Assembly: GCF_011388215.1 (NCBI RefSeq)
Contig: NZ_CP049989.1
Location: 4,320,001-4,384,000, forward strand
Direction: 5' to 3'
DNA from: Hydrogenophaga crocea
GTDB lineage: Bacteria > Pseudomonadota > Gammaproteobacteria > Burkholderiales > Burkholderiaceae_C
Length of the DNA stretch: 64,000 nt
Numbering within the stretch: position 1 is the first letter of the stretch; each line of letters starts with the position of its first letter. Of the stretch, positions 7,118 to 14,986 are shown piece by piece. The notes beneath the pieces were generated by a model, which worked only from the letters and a program-made list of their open reading frames with translations, made no database searches and was not told the origin of the DNA. The position numbers and the translations under genes were made by a program.

Positions 7118-8683
7118 TCAGTTGCGCAGGAAGAGCCGGTAGGCGGGGTTGCCGGTTTCTTCCACACAGGGGTAGCCCAGCGTGTCGAGGAACTTCGCGA
7201 AGGCCTTGTCGTCCTTGGCCGGCACCTGCAAACCCACCAGGATGCGGCCGTAGTCGGCGCCCTGGTTGCGGTAGTGGAACAGGCTGATGTTCCAGGAGGG
7301 GCGCATCAGGCTCAGGAACTTCAGCAGGGCGCCGGGGCGTTCGGGGAACACGAAGCGCAGCAGGCGCTCGTCGTGCGCCAGCGGCGACGGGCCGCCCACG
7401 AGGTGGCGCACGTGTTCCTTGGCCAGTTCGTTGTGGGTGAGGTCCAGCGTCTCGAAGCCGTGGCGGATGAGTTGTTGCGCCAGCTTCCCCGACTCGCCCT
7501 TGGCCGTGGTGCTCAGGCCCACGAACACGTGCGCCTGGGCCCCGTCGTGCATGCGGTAGTTGAACTCGGTCACGCTGCGCGGGCTGCCGGGCAGCTCGCC
7601 GATCAGCTCGCAGAAGCGGCGGAAGCTGCCGCGCTCCTCGGGCATGGTGACGGCGAACAGGGCCTCGCGTTCTTCGCCCACCTCGGCGCGCTCGGCGACG
7701 AAGCGCAGGCGGTCGAAGTTCATGTTGGCGCCGCACAGGATGGCCGCGTAGGTCTGGCCCTTGGTCTTGTGGCGGGCCACGTACTGCTTCACCGCGGCGA
7801 CGGCCATCGCGCCCGAAGGCTCGACGATGCTGCGCGTGTCCACGAAGATGTCCTTGATCGCGGCGCAGACAGCGTCGGTGTCGACCGCGATGTAGTCGTC
7901 GACCAGGTCTTGCGCGATGCGGAAGGTTTCTTCGCCCACCAGCTTCACGGCGGTGCCGTCGGCGAACAGGCCCACGTCGGGCAGCGTCACGCGCTGGTGC
8001 TCGGCGACCGAACGCATCATGGCGTCGGAGTCGGTCATCTGCACGCCGATCACCTTCACCTCGGGGCGCACCGCCTTGATGTAGTTGGCCACGCCCGAGA
8101 TCAGGCCGCCGCCGCCGATGGCCACGAACACCGCGTCGAGCCGGTCGGAGCCCAGGCGCTGCAACTGGCGCAGGATCTCCATCGCGATCGTGCCCTGGCC
8201 CGCGATCACGTCGGGGTCGTCGAAGGGGTGCACGAAGGTCAGGCCCTGCTTCTTCTGCAGCACCACCGCGTGGCCGTGGGCGTCGGAGTAGCTGTCGCCG
8301 TGCAGCACCACCTCGCCGCCGAAGCCGCGCACCGCGTCGATCTTCACCTGGGGCGTCGTGACCGGCATGACGATCACGGCGCGGATGCCCAGCTTCTTGG
8401 CGCTCAGGGCCACGCCCTGGGCGTGGTTGCCCGCCGACGCGCAGATCACGCCCTTGGCGAGCTGCTCGGGCGGCAGGTGCGCGATCTTGTTGTAGGCCCC
8501 GCGCAGTTTGAAGCTGAACACCGGCTGCTGGTCCTCGCGCTTGAGCAGCACGGTGTTGTGCAAACGGCGCGAAAGCGCCCGCGCGGGCTCGAGGTCGGAC
8601 TCCACCGCCACGTCGTACACCCGGGCGGTCAGGATTTTCTTGAGGTAGTCGGCCGGGGTGAGGGCCGTCTGGGGCGATGTCAT
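7118..8683 (-). CDS. ilvA: Threonine ammonia-lyase, biosynthetic
   Basis: IlvA deaminates L-threonine to 2-oxobutanoate, the first committed step of isoleucine synthesis, using pyridoxal phosphate. At 521 aa it is the long biosynthetic form. The catalytic domain covers about residues 1-330, with the PLP lysine in FSFKLRGAYNKI and the Gly-rich phosphate loop in AIGGGGLISG. Two ACT-like regulatory domains follow (EERGSFRRFCELIG; PERPGALLKFLSLM) and bind isoleucine or valine in the family. The start MTSPQTALTPADYL at 8683 was preferred over an in-frame ATG 87 bases upstream because that extension would be read through a terminator hairpin and resembles no IlvA. Confidence 0.95.
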   Translation of the reverse strand: MTSPQTALTPADYLKKILTARVYDVAVESDLEPARALSRRLHNTVLLKREDQQPVFSFKLRGAYNKIAHLPPEQLAKGVICASAGNHAQGVALSAKKLGIRAVIVMPVTTPQVKIDAVRGFGGEVVLHGDSYSDAHGHAVVLQKKQGLTFVHPFDDPDVIAGQGTIAMEILRQLQRLGSDRLDAVFVAIGGGGLISGVANYIKAVRPEVKVIGVQMTDSDAMMRSVAEHQRVTLPDVGLFADGTAVKLVGEETFRIAQDLVDDYIAVDTDAVCAAIKDIFVDTRSIVEPSGAMAVAAVKQYVARHKTKGQTYAAILCGANMNFDRLRFVAERAEVGEEREALFAVTMPEERGSFRRFCELIGELPGSPRSVTEFNYRMHDGAQAHVFVGLSTTAKGESGKLAQQLIRHGFETLDLTHNELAKEHVRHLVGGPSPLAHDERLLRFVFPERPGALLKFLSLMRPSWNISLFHYRNQGADYGRILVGLQVPAKDDKAFAKFLDTLGYPCVEETGNPAYRLFLRN

Positions 8684-8703
8684 CGGCCGATCATATCGAT
8701 GGG

Positions 8704-8741
8704 CAAAAAAAACCCGGACCGACGTTCGTGGTCCGGGTTTG
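8704..8741 (-). terminator. Intrinsic terminator in the ilvA leader (putative attenuator)
   Basis: An 11-bp perfect stem, AAACCCGGACC paired with GGTCCGGGTTT around a 9-base loop, is followed on the minus strand by a run of T. It ends about 20 bases before the ilvA start codon and lies downstream of the predicted ilvA promoter at 8790-8817. It therefore cannot terminate a neighbouring gene, because osmC runs the other way, and is best read as an attenuator. A competing CGGGT/ACCCG pairing that uses the 5' half of the stem is possible. Confidence 0.7.
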
Positions 8742-8789
8742 AATCCACCCGTGGAGGGTAGAGGAGACAACCTTCAATACAATGCCGCG

Positions 8790-8817
8790 AGTATACCGTT
8801 GGCATGCTGCATTGCAA
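8790..8817 (-). promoter_or_regulatory. Predicted sigma-70 promoter of ilvA
   Basis: On the minus strand TTGCAA (8817-8812) and TATACT (8795-8790) are separated by 16 bases. Transcription would start near 8783, giving a leader of about 100 nt that contains the terminator hairpin at 8704-8741. This is a prediction from consensus match only. Confidence 0.5.
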
Positions 8818-8889
8818 CAACCTTTGCCGCATTGCCCCTGTTTTCAGAGCGCTACCTCTAATTGGTGTGCGCGATCACACGGAGTTTTC

Positions 8890-9339
8890 ATGGAATGCAC
8901 CGTCACCTGGACCGGCGCCAGCGGCACCCGATCGGCCATGGGCTTCGTGGCCGAGACCGGCAGCGGCCACGTGCTGACCATGGACGGCGCGCCCGATGCC
9001 GCCAAGCCTGAGAACGGCGGCGCCAATCTGGCCCCCCGGCCCATGGAAACCGTGCTGGCCGGCACGGGCGGGTGCACCGCCTATGACGTGGTGCTGATCC
9101 TCAAGCGGGGCCGCCACGACGTGCGCGGCTGTTCGGTGAAACTGACCAGCGAGCGAGCGGCTACCGATCCCAAGGTGTTTACCAAGATCCACATGCAGTT
9201 CACGGTGACCGGCAAGGGCATCCCGGCCGCGGCGGTCGAGCGCGCGATCGCCATGAGCCACGAGAAGTACTGCTCGGCCAGCATCATGCTGGGCAAGACC
9301 GCCGAGATCACCACCGGCTTCGACCTGATCGAAGCCTGA
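8890..9339 (+). CDS. OsmC/Ohr-family protein (YhfA-like)
   Basis: A 149-residue member of the OsmC/Ohr superfamily, whose members reduce organic or inorganic hydroperoxides with a pair of cysteines. Both conserved cysteines are present: Cys62 in GTGGCTAYDVV and Cys128 in SHEKYCSAS. The sequence is closer to the short YhfA-like branch than to classical Ohr. ATG 8890 was chosen because GGAG sits five bases upstream; the in-frame extension upstream has no family similarity. It is a single gene, divergent from ilvA and convergent with coq7. The physiological substrate is not evident. Confidence 0.88.
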   Translation: MECTVTWTGASGTRSAMGFVAETGSGHVLTMDGAPDAAKPENGGANLAPRPMETVLAGTGGCTAYDVVLILKRGRHDVRGCSVKLTSERAATDPKVFTKIHMQFTVTGKGIPAAAVERAIAMSHEKYCSASIMLGKTAEITTGFDLIEA

Positions 9340-9368
9340 GCGCCCGCCGCGCCGCAGCGCGGCGCGGC

Positions 9369-10028
9369 TCAGATGCGGTGCGCCACGGTGGTCATCACCT
9401 TGGCCATGGCGCGCATGGCGCCTCTCACCGGCAGCGGCAGTTCGGTGGCGCCAGCCTGCTGGGCATCACGCGCATGGCGGGCTTCGTCTTCTTTCATCTG
9501 GGCCACGATGGCGCGTGAGGCATGGTCCTGGGCGGGCAGCCGGTCCATGTGCGAGGCCAGATGGGCCTCGACCTGGCGCTCGGTTTCCACCACGAAACCC
9601 AGGCTGGCGCCCCGCCCCAGGGCGCCGGCCACCAGCCCGAGGCCGAAGGCGCCCGCGTACCACAACGGATTGAGCAGTGAAGGCCCGGCGCCGAGCTCCT
9701 CGAGCCGGGCCTGGGTCCAGGCCAGGTGATCGGTTTCTTCGCGGCCCGCCGCTTCCAGTCTCGCAGCGAGTGCTTCGCTGGCGCCGCGTTTCGGGCCGAC
9801 GGGCCAGCGCGCGGCCAGGGCCTGTGCCGTGTACAGCGCCTGGGCACAGACTTCGCCCACGTGGTTCACGCGCATCAGCGCACCGGAAAGGTGCCGCTCC
9901 TCGGGCGTCAACGCCGCATCGTCGTGGTGCTCGGGCACGGTGGGGCAGGGCTGGCTCGCATGGGGTTTGACGAACAGGGTGCGCAGCGCCGAGTCGGCGG
10001 CGTGGATCAGGGCGTCGGAGGCGGACAT
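9369..10028 (-). CDS. coq7: 2-nonaprenyl-3-methyl-6-methoxy-1,4-benzoquinol hydroxylase (Coq7)
   Basis: Coq7 is a di-iron hydroxylase that catalyses the last hydroxylation in aerobic ubiquinone biosynthesis. The 219-residue protein has the carboxylate-bridged di-iron ligands in [30 protein letters not shown] and KEDEARHA, arranged as two EXXH-type repeats. A hydrophobic patch ([19 protein letters not shown]) fits the membrane-associated, substrate-facing part. The start MSASDALIH at 10028 was preferred to upstream in-frame starts because homologues begin here. It is monocistronic and convergent with the OsmC-family gene. Confidence 0.93.
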   Translation of the reverse strand: MSASDALIHAADSALRTLFVKPHASQPCPTVPEHHDDAALTPEERHLSGALMRVNHVGEVCAQALYTAQALAARWPVGPKRGASEALAARLEAAGREETDHLAWTQARLEELGAGPSLLNPLWYAGAFGLGLVAGALGRGASLGFVVETERQVEAHLASHMDRLPAQDHASRAIVAQMKEDEARHARDAQQAGATELPLPVRGAMRAMAKVMTTVAHRI

Positions 10029-10325
10029 GGTGGAAGTTCCGTCGGTTGCGTCATGGCATGTTGCCACGGCGCGAGCGCGACTTGAACGGTTTCCCGGCGC
10101 GCCGAGCGGTTTCGCGGGCGGCGCATCTGAGTGCTTTGGTGCTAAGGGATAGCCCGAAATTCGTGGTGACCGAACAACATTCGGGGCATGCCGGCGGCAT
10201 CGGCGCCCCGTAAACGTGGAATGTGCTGTGGCTTTCTGTTGCAATGCCCGCAGCTTCCCGCAACGGAGGTGGGCTCAAGGGCCATAGACCCTTGGCCAGT
10301 CAACTCAACCTTGGAGAACTCCTCA
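10029..10325. other. Intergenic region between coq7 and the first porin gene
   Basis: These 297 bases separate two divergent genes. The half near the porin holds a small hairpin, CAAGGG-ccataga-CCCTTG, about 30 bases before the ATG, and a GGAG ribosome binding site. No convincing -35/-10 pair, RNA gene or small open frame was identified. Confidence 0.4.
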
Positions 10326-11357
10326 ATGAAAAAGACCCTGATCGCTCTGGCTGCCGTCGCAGCTTCCAGCGCTGCACTGGCCCAGTCGTCGGTGACCCTG
10401 TTCGGTATCGTGGACGTGGCCGTGCGCAACGTGAAGCAAGGCGGCGTGAGCCAGTCCTCCCTGAGCCAGGACGGCACGGCTTCGAGCCGCATCGGTTTCC
10501 GTGGCGTGGAAGACCTGGGTGGCGGCATGAGCGCCAGCTTCTGGCTCGAGGGTGCCCTTGATCCCGACACCGGCAACGCCGCTGGCCTGACCTTCCAGCG
10601 CCGCAGCACCGTGAGCCTGTCGGGTGGTTTCGGTGAAGTCCGCCTGGGCCGTGACTACACCCCGACCTTCTGGAACCACACCGTGTACGACCCGTTCGGC
10701 ACGAACGGCGTGGGTTCGTCCACCAACACCTTCGGTGCCCTGGGCAGCGGCGCGACCACCGTCGTGCGTGCGAACAACACCATCGCTTACTTCACGCCGA
10801 ACATCTCTGGCTTCCAGGGCCAGTTCCAGTACGCGTTCAAGGAAACCCAGACCGACAACGATCCCAACAAGTATGCCGGCCTGCGCCTGACGTACAACGC
10901 GGGTCCCCTGAGCGTGGCCCTGGCCACCGCCGCCGAAGGCAGCGCCGCCGCCAACGTGAACAAGTTCAAGCGCACCAACGTGGGCGCTTCGTACGACTTC
11001 GGCTTCATCAAGCCGATGGCTCAGTACACGATCGGCAAGTTCGAGACCAACGCCGGTGTGGACCAGGAAGTCAAGCACCTGATGGTCGGCCTGACCGCCC
11101 CCGTGGGTCCTGGCCTGATCAAGGCTTCGTACACCCGTTCGAGCTATGACAACTTCGCTGGCGATGCCAACCAGGTTGCCATCGGCTACGAGTACGGCCT
11201 GAGCAAGCGCACCGCTCTGTACACGAACTACTCGCGCATCTCCAACAAGGTCGGTGCCGCCTTCAGCGTGAGCGCCGAAGCCGGTGCCACCGGCGCCGCC
11301 GTGACCCCGGGCCAGAGCTCGCGTGGCTTCGAAGTCGGCGTTCGCCACTCCTTCTGA
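10326..11357 (+). CDS. OmpC-like general porin, first of a tandem pair
   Basis: This 343-residue outer-membrane porin of the Gram-negative Porin_4 type should form a 16-stranded trimeric channel for small hydrophilic solutes. It has a clear signal peptide MKKTLIALAAVAASSAALA with cleavage before QSSVTLFG, the conserved first-strand SSVTLFGIVDVAV, GFRGVEDLGGGMSASFWLEGA, SGGFGEVRLGRDYTP and a terminal Phe (VGVRHSF) that serves as the BAM recognition signal. ATG 10326 follows a GGAG site. Codon use is strongly biased, as expected for an abundant protein. A strong terminator follows directly, so it is probably monocistronic. Confidence 0.94.
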   Translation: MKKTLIALAAVAASSAALAQSSVTLFGIVDVAVRNVKQGGVSQSSLSQDGTASSRIGFRGVEDLGGGMSASFWLEGALDPDTGNAAGLTFQRRSTVSLSGGFGEVRLGRDYTPTFWNHTVYDPFGTNGVGSSTNTFGALGSGATTVVRANNTIAYFTPNISGFQGQFQYAFKETQTDNDPNKYAGLRLTYNAGPLSVALATAAEGSAAANVNKFKRTNVGASYDFGFIKPMAQYTIGKFETNAGVDQEVKHLMVGLTAPVGPGLIKASYTRSSYDNFAGDANQVAIGYEYGLSKRTALYTNYSRISNKVGAAFSVSAEAGATGAAVTPGQSSRGFEVGVRHSF

Positions 11358-11396
11358 TCCCTGGCGGGCTTGACCCGCTTGGTATTCGAAGCTTGA

Positions 11397-11426
11397 AAAG
11401 CCACCGCGAAAGCGGTGGCTTTTTTC
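11397..11426 (+). terminator. Intrinsic terminator of the first porin gene
   Basis: A perfect stem AAGCCACCGC / GCGGTGGCTT with a GAAA tetraloop is followed by a T-tract, 40 bases after the porin stop codon. Confidence 0.93.
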
Positions 11427-11628
11427 ATGGGCGTGTCCGGGCCAACTTGCCCGACAGGGGCAATCGCAGCCCGCAGCAATGATGCGTTGCACCATGGCAA
11501 CAATCGGGCATGCGTTGGGGAAAAATCTAGGGGCTAACCCTGTACCTGTGGCGCGGGTGGCCTACCATCCGATCAGTTTCAGTCGTGTGAAACGTTTCCC
11601 CAACCGTTCCAAAGGAAAAGGAATCCCC
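11427..11628 (+). promoter_or_regulatory. Leader region of the second porin with a GTTTCA hairpin
   Basis: This region must hold the promoter of the second porin because the preceding gene is terminated. A perfect 6-bp inverted repeat, GTTTCA-gtcgtg-TGAAAC at 11576-11593, lies about 35 bases before the ATG in the presumed 5' untranslated leader, followed by the purine-rich AAAGGAAAAGGAA ribosome binding region. I could not fix a -35/-10 pair. The inverted repeat could be an operator or an mRNA stem that affects stability. Confidence 0.4.
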
Positions 11629-12690
11629 ATGAAGAAAAGTCTGATCGCTCTGGCCGTTCTGGCCGCCAGCGGCGCCGCCATGGCCCAGTCCAGCGTGACC
11701 CTGTACGGCATGGCCGACGTGTGGGTTGGCCGCACCAAGACCGACGTGACCGGCGCTCCCTCCGTGAGCACCTCGCGCCTGGACAGCGGCGGTTTCAACA
11801 CCAGCCGCCTGGGCTTCAAAGGCAGCGAAGACCTCGGCGGTGGCCTGAAGGCCAACTTCCAACTGGAAGGTGCCCTGGGCATGGACAACGGCACCGCCGG
11901 TGGCTTCCGCTTCGACCGCCAGTCGTGGGTCGGCCTGTCGGGTGGCTTCGGTGAAGTCCAGCTGGGCAAGCCCTGGACCCCGTACGACGACACCCGCTCG
12001 ATGGCCAACGACACGTTCAACGCGAACTTCTCGTCGTCCTTCTCGACCTGGCTGCCGTACGAAGACAATCCCAACAACACCATCCGCTACAACTCGCCGA
12101 ACTTCGGTGGTTTCTCGGGTGCCATCGCCTACTCGCTGGGTGAAGACAAGGCCGCTTCGCTGACCGGCGGTACCAGCAGCCTGGTGTCCCTGAGCCTGAA
12201 CTACGCCAACGGCCCGATCGTGGCTGGTTTCGCTCACCAGTCCGAGAAGAACGCCAGCCTGGTTCCTGGCTACCTGGCCCCGGGCAGCACCAACCTGCTG
12301 ACGGGCGCTGGCGCCACCGGCAAGACCACCTACAACCTGCTGAACGGCTCGTACGACTTCGGCGTGGCCAAGCTGATCGGTGGCATCAACCAGGTCAAGG
12401 TGAAGGCCGACGGCGCTGCTGCCGACGTCAAGGCCAACGAGTACAACATCGGTGTGGACGTGCCCCTGGGTGGCGCGCTCGAAGCCGGTTTCGGCCTGGC
12501 CCGTTCGAAGACCGAGTCGGCTGGTGTTGACCTCACCAAGACCACCGGTTTCAGCGCTGGTCTGAAGTACGCGCTCTCCAAGCGCACCTTCACGTACCTG
12601 GCCTTCAACCGCACCAAAGCCGAAGCCATCGGCACCGGTCTGGAAGCCAAGAACACCCTGTACGCCGTGGGCGTTCAGCACAACTTCTGA
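11629..12690 (+). CDS. OmpC-like general porin, second of a tandem pair
   Basis: A 353-residue outer-membrane porin, paralogous to the gene just upstream. The signal peptide MKKSLIALAVLAASGAAMA is nearly the same, followed by QSSVTLYGMADVWVG, GFKGSEDLGGGLKANFQLEGA and SGGFGEVQLGKPWTPYDD, and it ends with the terminal Phe in VGVQHNF. Outside the N-terminal third the two proteins differ considerably, which suggests separate channel properties. Codon use is again highly biased. It is closed off by a strong hairpin, so each porin of the pair can be regulated on its own. Confidence 0.94.
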   Translation: MKKSLIALAVLAASGAAMAQSSVTLYGMADVWVGRTKTDVTGAPSVSTSRLDSGGFNTSRLGFKGSEDLGGGLKANFQLEGALGMDNGTAGGFRFDRQSWVGLSGGFGEVQLGKPWTPYDDTRSMANDTFNANFSSSFSTWLPYEDNPNNTIRYNSPNFGGFSGAIAYSLGEDKAASLTGGTSSLVSLSLNYANGPIVAGFAHQSEKNASLVPGYLAPGSTNLLTGAGATGKTTYNLLNGSYDFGVAKLIGGINQVKVKADGAAADVKANEYNIGVDVPLGGALEAGFGLARSKTESAGVDLTKTTGFSAGLKYALSKRTFTYLAFNRTKAEAIGTGLEAKNTLYAVGVQHNF

Positions 12691-12716
12691 TCGCTTCCCC
12701 AAGCGTTCGAAGCATG

Positions 12717-12748
12717 AAAAACCGCCCGGCTTGCCGGGCGGTTTTTTT
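12717..12748. terminator. Bidirectional terminator between the second porin and comEA-like gene
   Basis: AAAAACCGCCCGGC / GCCGGGCGGTTTTTTT forms a GC-rich stem with a very small loop, flanked by A-run and T-run. It can stop transcription from the porin on the plus strand and from the ComEA-like gene on the minus strand. Confidence 0.9.
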
Positions 12749-12754
12749 ATGGCT

Positions 12755-13057
12755 TCAAGACTTCGGCTTCGCCGGTGCCGGTGCACCGGCTGGCTTGTAG
12801 GCCTCGCCGTTGACCGTGAGCCCTTGGTGCGACAGCTTGGCCGCGCGCTTTTCGCCGATGCCGGACACGCGCCCGATCAGGTCGTTCCAGTTCTTGAATG
12901 GTGCGCTTTTGCGCTGTTCGATGATCTTGGCGCTCGTGCCCGGACCAATGCCTTTGATGCTGTCGAGGTCGGTGGCGCTGGCCTTGTTCACGTCGACCGC
13001 GGCGAAGGCAAAGCCGGCGCACAGCGACAGCAGCACGGCCATCAATTGGCGTTTCAT
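12755..13057 (-). CDS. Secreted helix-hairpin-helix protein, ComEA-like
   Basis: A 100-residue protein with a signal peptide (MKRQLMAVLLSLCAGFAFA) followed by one helix-hairpin-helix module: VNKASATDLDSIKGIGPGTSAKIIEQR, then IGRVSGIGEKRAAKLS. Such modules bind DNA without sequence preference. The architecture matches the short ComEA-like proteins of Proteobacteria that bind incoming DNA in the periplasm during natural transformation. The C-terminus is a Lys/Pro/Ala tail. RBS AGGGAGTG precedes the ATG. No other competence gene lies next to it, so a role in DNA uptake is inferred from the domain, although the pilMNOPQ genes further along the window would supply a pilus. Confidence 0.82.
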   Translation of the reverse strand: MKRQLMAVLLSLCAGFAFAAVDVNKASATDLDSIKGIGPGTSAKIIEQRKSAPFKNWNDLIGRVSGIGEKRAAKLSHQGLTVNGEAYKPAGAPAPAKPKS

Positions 13058-13326
13058 GGATCACTCCCTGTGGGTTGGGTTGAAGACAGAAGAACCCGAT
13101 CCGTACGATCGGGCGTTGGAAATATAGGCTTTAAGCATTCGTATTTCATCACGGAGAAAGCAAGCTTGTTTGAGATGCCGGTCGGTGCGCGGAAACACCC
13201 GCACCCCAAAACCGCCGCGCCAAAGAGGCCATTTCCCCGGCGCGAGCCCTACGGGTAATTCCCCTCGCTGGTGCAGGAACGCTTGTTGCATAGTCCCGGC
13301 ACCCACACTTATTTCAGGTGTCAACG
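13058..13326. other. Intergenic region between comEA-like gene and the importer cluster
   Basis: These 269 bases separate divergent genes. A 7-bp inverted repeat CCCGATC-cgtac-GATCGGG sits at 13095-13113, between a possible minus-strand -10 box (TATATT near 13121-13126) and the comEA-like start. On the plus side an AGGTG ribosome binding site ends six bases before the ATG at 13327. No confident promoter for the importer cluster was found. Confidence 0.35.
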
Positions 13327-14922
13327 ATGAAACCCATCTCCACGCCGCTGCGCGCGGTCATCCTGGCCGCCACGCTGGCCATCACGACCGGCGCCGTGCA
13401 GGCCCAGGGCAAGACCTTCAAATGGACCAGCGCCAGCGACATCCCCACCTGGGACATCCACTCGCAGAACAACGCGCTGGCCAACGGCATCCATGCCTCG
13501 GTCTATGAATCGCTCGTGTACTACAACAGCCGCACCTTCAAGCCCGAGCCGATGCTGGCCACGGGCTGGACCGAGGTGTCGCCGACCCAGCTGCGCATCA
13601 CGCTGCGCACGGGTGTGAAGTTCCACGACGGCTCGGCCTTCACGGCCGACGACGCGGTGTTCTCGCTGCAGCGCGCCATGGCGCCCACCTCGAACTTCAC
13701 GCCCTACGTGCAAGGCATCGACCGCATCGTCAAGGTCAACAACAACACGATCGACATCTTCACCAAGGGCCCCAACCCGGTGCTGGTGAACCAGCTCACC
13801 GAGCTGCGCATGATGAGCAAGGCCTGGGCCGAAAAGAACAACTCGGTGGCGCCCAAGGACATCAAGACGCAGGACGAGAACTTCGCGCACCGCAACGCCA
13901 TGGGCACCGGTCCCTTCATGCTCAAGGAATGGGCGCCGGATCAGAAGATGGTGCTCACGCGCAACCCGAACTGGTGGGGCCGCAGCGGCGACAGCAACGT
14001 GAACGAGGTCGTGTACACGCCCGTGAAGGCCACCGCCACGCGCATGGCGGCGCTGCTCTCGGGGGAAGTCGATTTCGTGCTCGACCCGAGCCCGCAAGAC
14101 CTGCCGCGCCTGCGCCAGGACGGCAACCTCAAGGTGATCGACGGGGTGGAAAACCGCACCATCTTCTTCGGCATGGACCAGCACCGCGACGAACTCGTGG
14201 GCAGCAACATCAAGGGCAAGAACCCGCTCAAGGATGTGCGCGTGCGCAAGGCGCTGTACCAGGCGATCGACATGAACGCCATCGCCCGCGTCACGCTGCG
14301 CGGCCTGGGCCAGCCCACCGGCGCGCTGGTGGCGCCACAGGTGGCGGGCTGGAGCGAGTCGGTGCACCAGCGCTACCCGTTCGACGTGGCCGCCGCGCAG
14401 AAGCTGCTCGCCGACGCCGGCTACAAGGACGGCTTCGAGGTGGACTTCGCCTGCCCGAACAACCGCTACATCAACGACGAGGCGATCTGCCAGGCTGTGA
14501 CCGCGATGTGGGCGCGCGTGGGCGTGAAGGCCAAGCTGCGCACGCTGCCGCTGTCCACGTATTTCCCCATGATCCAGCGCTACGAGGCCAGCATCTACAT
14601 GCTGGGCTGGGGCGTGCCCACCTTCGACGCGCTCTACAGCCTGCAGTCGCTGGTGCGCAGCGTGGGCCAGGGCGGTGACGGCAACTACAACGTGGGCCGC
14701 TACAGCAACCCCAAGATGGACCAGATCATCGATCGCGCCAAGACCGAGACCGATCCGCTGATCCGCAACCGCCTGCTCAACGAGGCGCTGGCGCTGTCGA
14801 ACACCGACGTGTCGCACCTGCCCCTGCACAACCAGATCATTCCCTGGGCCATGAAGAAGAACATCGACGTGGTGCACCGCGCGGACAACCGCCTGGATTG
14901 GCGTCTCATCAAGGTAAACTGA
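13327..14922 (+). CDS. Peptide/dipeptide-type ABC transporter substrate-binding protein 1
   Basis: A 531-residue periplasmic receptor of the peptide/nickel (DppA/OppA, SBP_bac_5) family. The signal peptide is cleaved after AVQAQ. Family landmarks follow: ASVYESLVYYNSRTFKPEPMLATGW, LRTGVKFHDGSAFTADDAVFS, ATRMAALLSGEVDFVLDPSP and the conserved GKNPLKDVRVRKALYQAID. ATG 13327 is preferred over an upstream GTG at 13318 because AGGTG lies six bases ahead of it. It heads the importer cluster, and a terminator-like hairpin separates it from the permease gene, as is common where the receptor must be made in excess. The ligand cannot be told from sequence. Confidence 0.92.
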   Translation: MKPISTPLRAVILAATLAITTGAVQAQGKTFKWTSASDIPTWDIHSQNNALANGIHASVYESLVYYNSRTFKPEPMLATGWTEVSPTQLRITLRTGVKFHDGSAFTADDAVFSLQRAMAPTSNFTPYVQGIDRIVKVNNNTIDIFTKGPNPVLVNQLTELRMMSKAWAEKNNSVAPKDIKTQDENFAHRNAMGTGPFMLKEWAPDQKMVLTRNPNWWGRSGDSNVNEVVYTPVKATATRMAALLSGEVDFVLDPSPQDLPRLRQDGNLKVIDGVENRTIFFGMDQHRDELVGSNIKGKNPLKDVRVRKALYQAIDMNAIARVTLRGLGQPTGALVAPQVAGWSESVHQRYPFDVAAAQKLLADAGYKDGFEVDFACPNNRYINDEAICQAVTAMWARVGVKAKLRTLPLSTYFPMIQRYEASIYMLGWGVPTFDALYSLQSLVRSVGQGGDGNYNVGRYSNPKMDQIIDRAKTETDPLIRNRLLNEALALSNTDVSHLPLHNQIIPWAMKKNIDVVHRADNRLDWRLIKVN

Positions 14923-14938
14923 CCGCGTTTCCGACCGC

Positions 14939-14981
14939 AAAGGGTCGCCCCAGGTATGGCGCGACCCTTTCTTGTTTTTTC
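14939..14981 (+). terminator. Terminator-like hairpin between receptor and permease genes
   Basis: A perfect 10-bp stem AAAGGGTCGC / GCGACCCTTT is followed by CTTGTTTTTTC. The T-tract ends six bases before the permease start. Its placement inside an apparent operon suggests partial termination that lowers permease expression relative to the receptor. Confidence 0.75.
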
Positions 14982-14986
14982 ATCCG

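Noticed and set aside
8730..8760. A tRNA T-arm-like sequence (GGTTTGAATCC) upstream of ilvA
   Set aside because: No acceptor stem, anticodon arm or CCA end can be built around it, and half of it belongs to the terminator stem.
6095..8761. An 888-codon plus-strand frame over cobT and ilvA
   Set aside because: Antisense to two conserved genes and crosses the ilvA leader terminator; composition is typical of a shadow frame.
8683..8783. A leader peptide for classical ribosome-mediated attenuation of ilvA
   Set aside because: The only candidate frame starts with TTG, lacks a ribosome binding site and has no run of Ile, Leu or Val codons, so I list only the hairpin.
13321..14940. A 539-codon antisense frame over receptor 1
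   Set aside because: Mirror of a clear SBP_bac_5 gene; no start signal or family motif.
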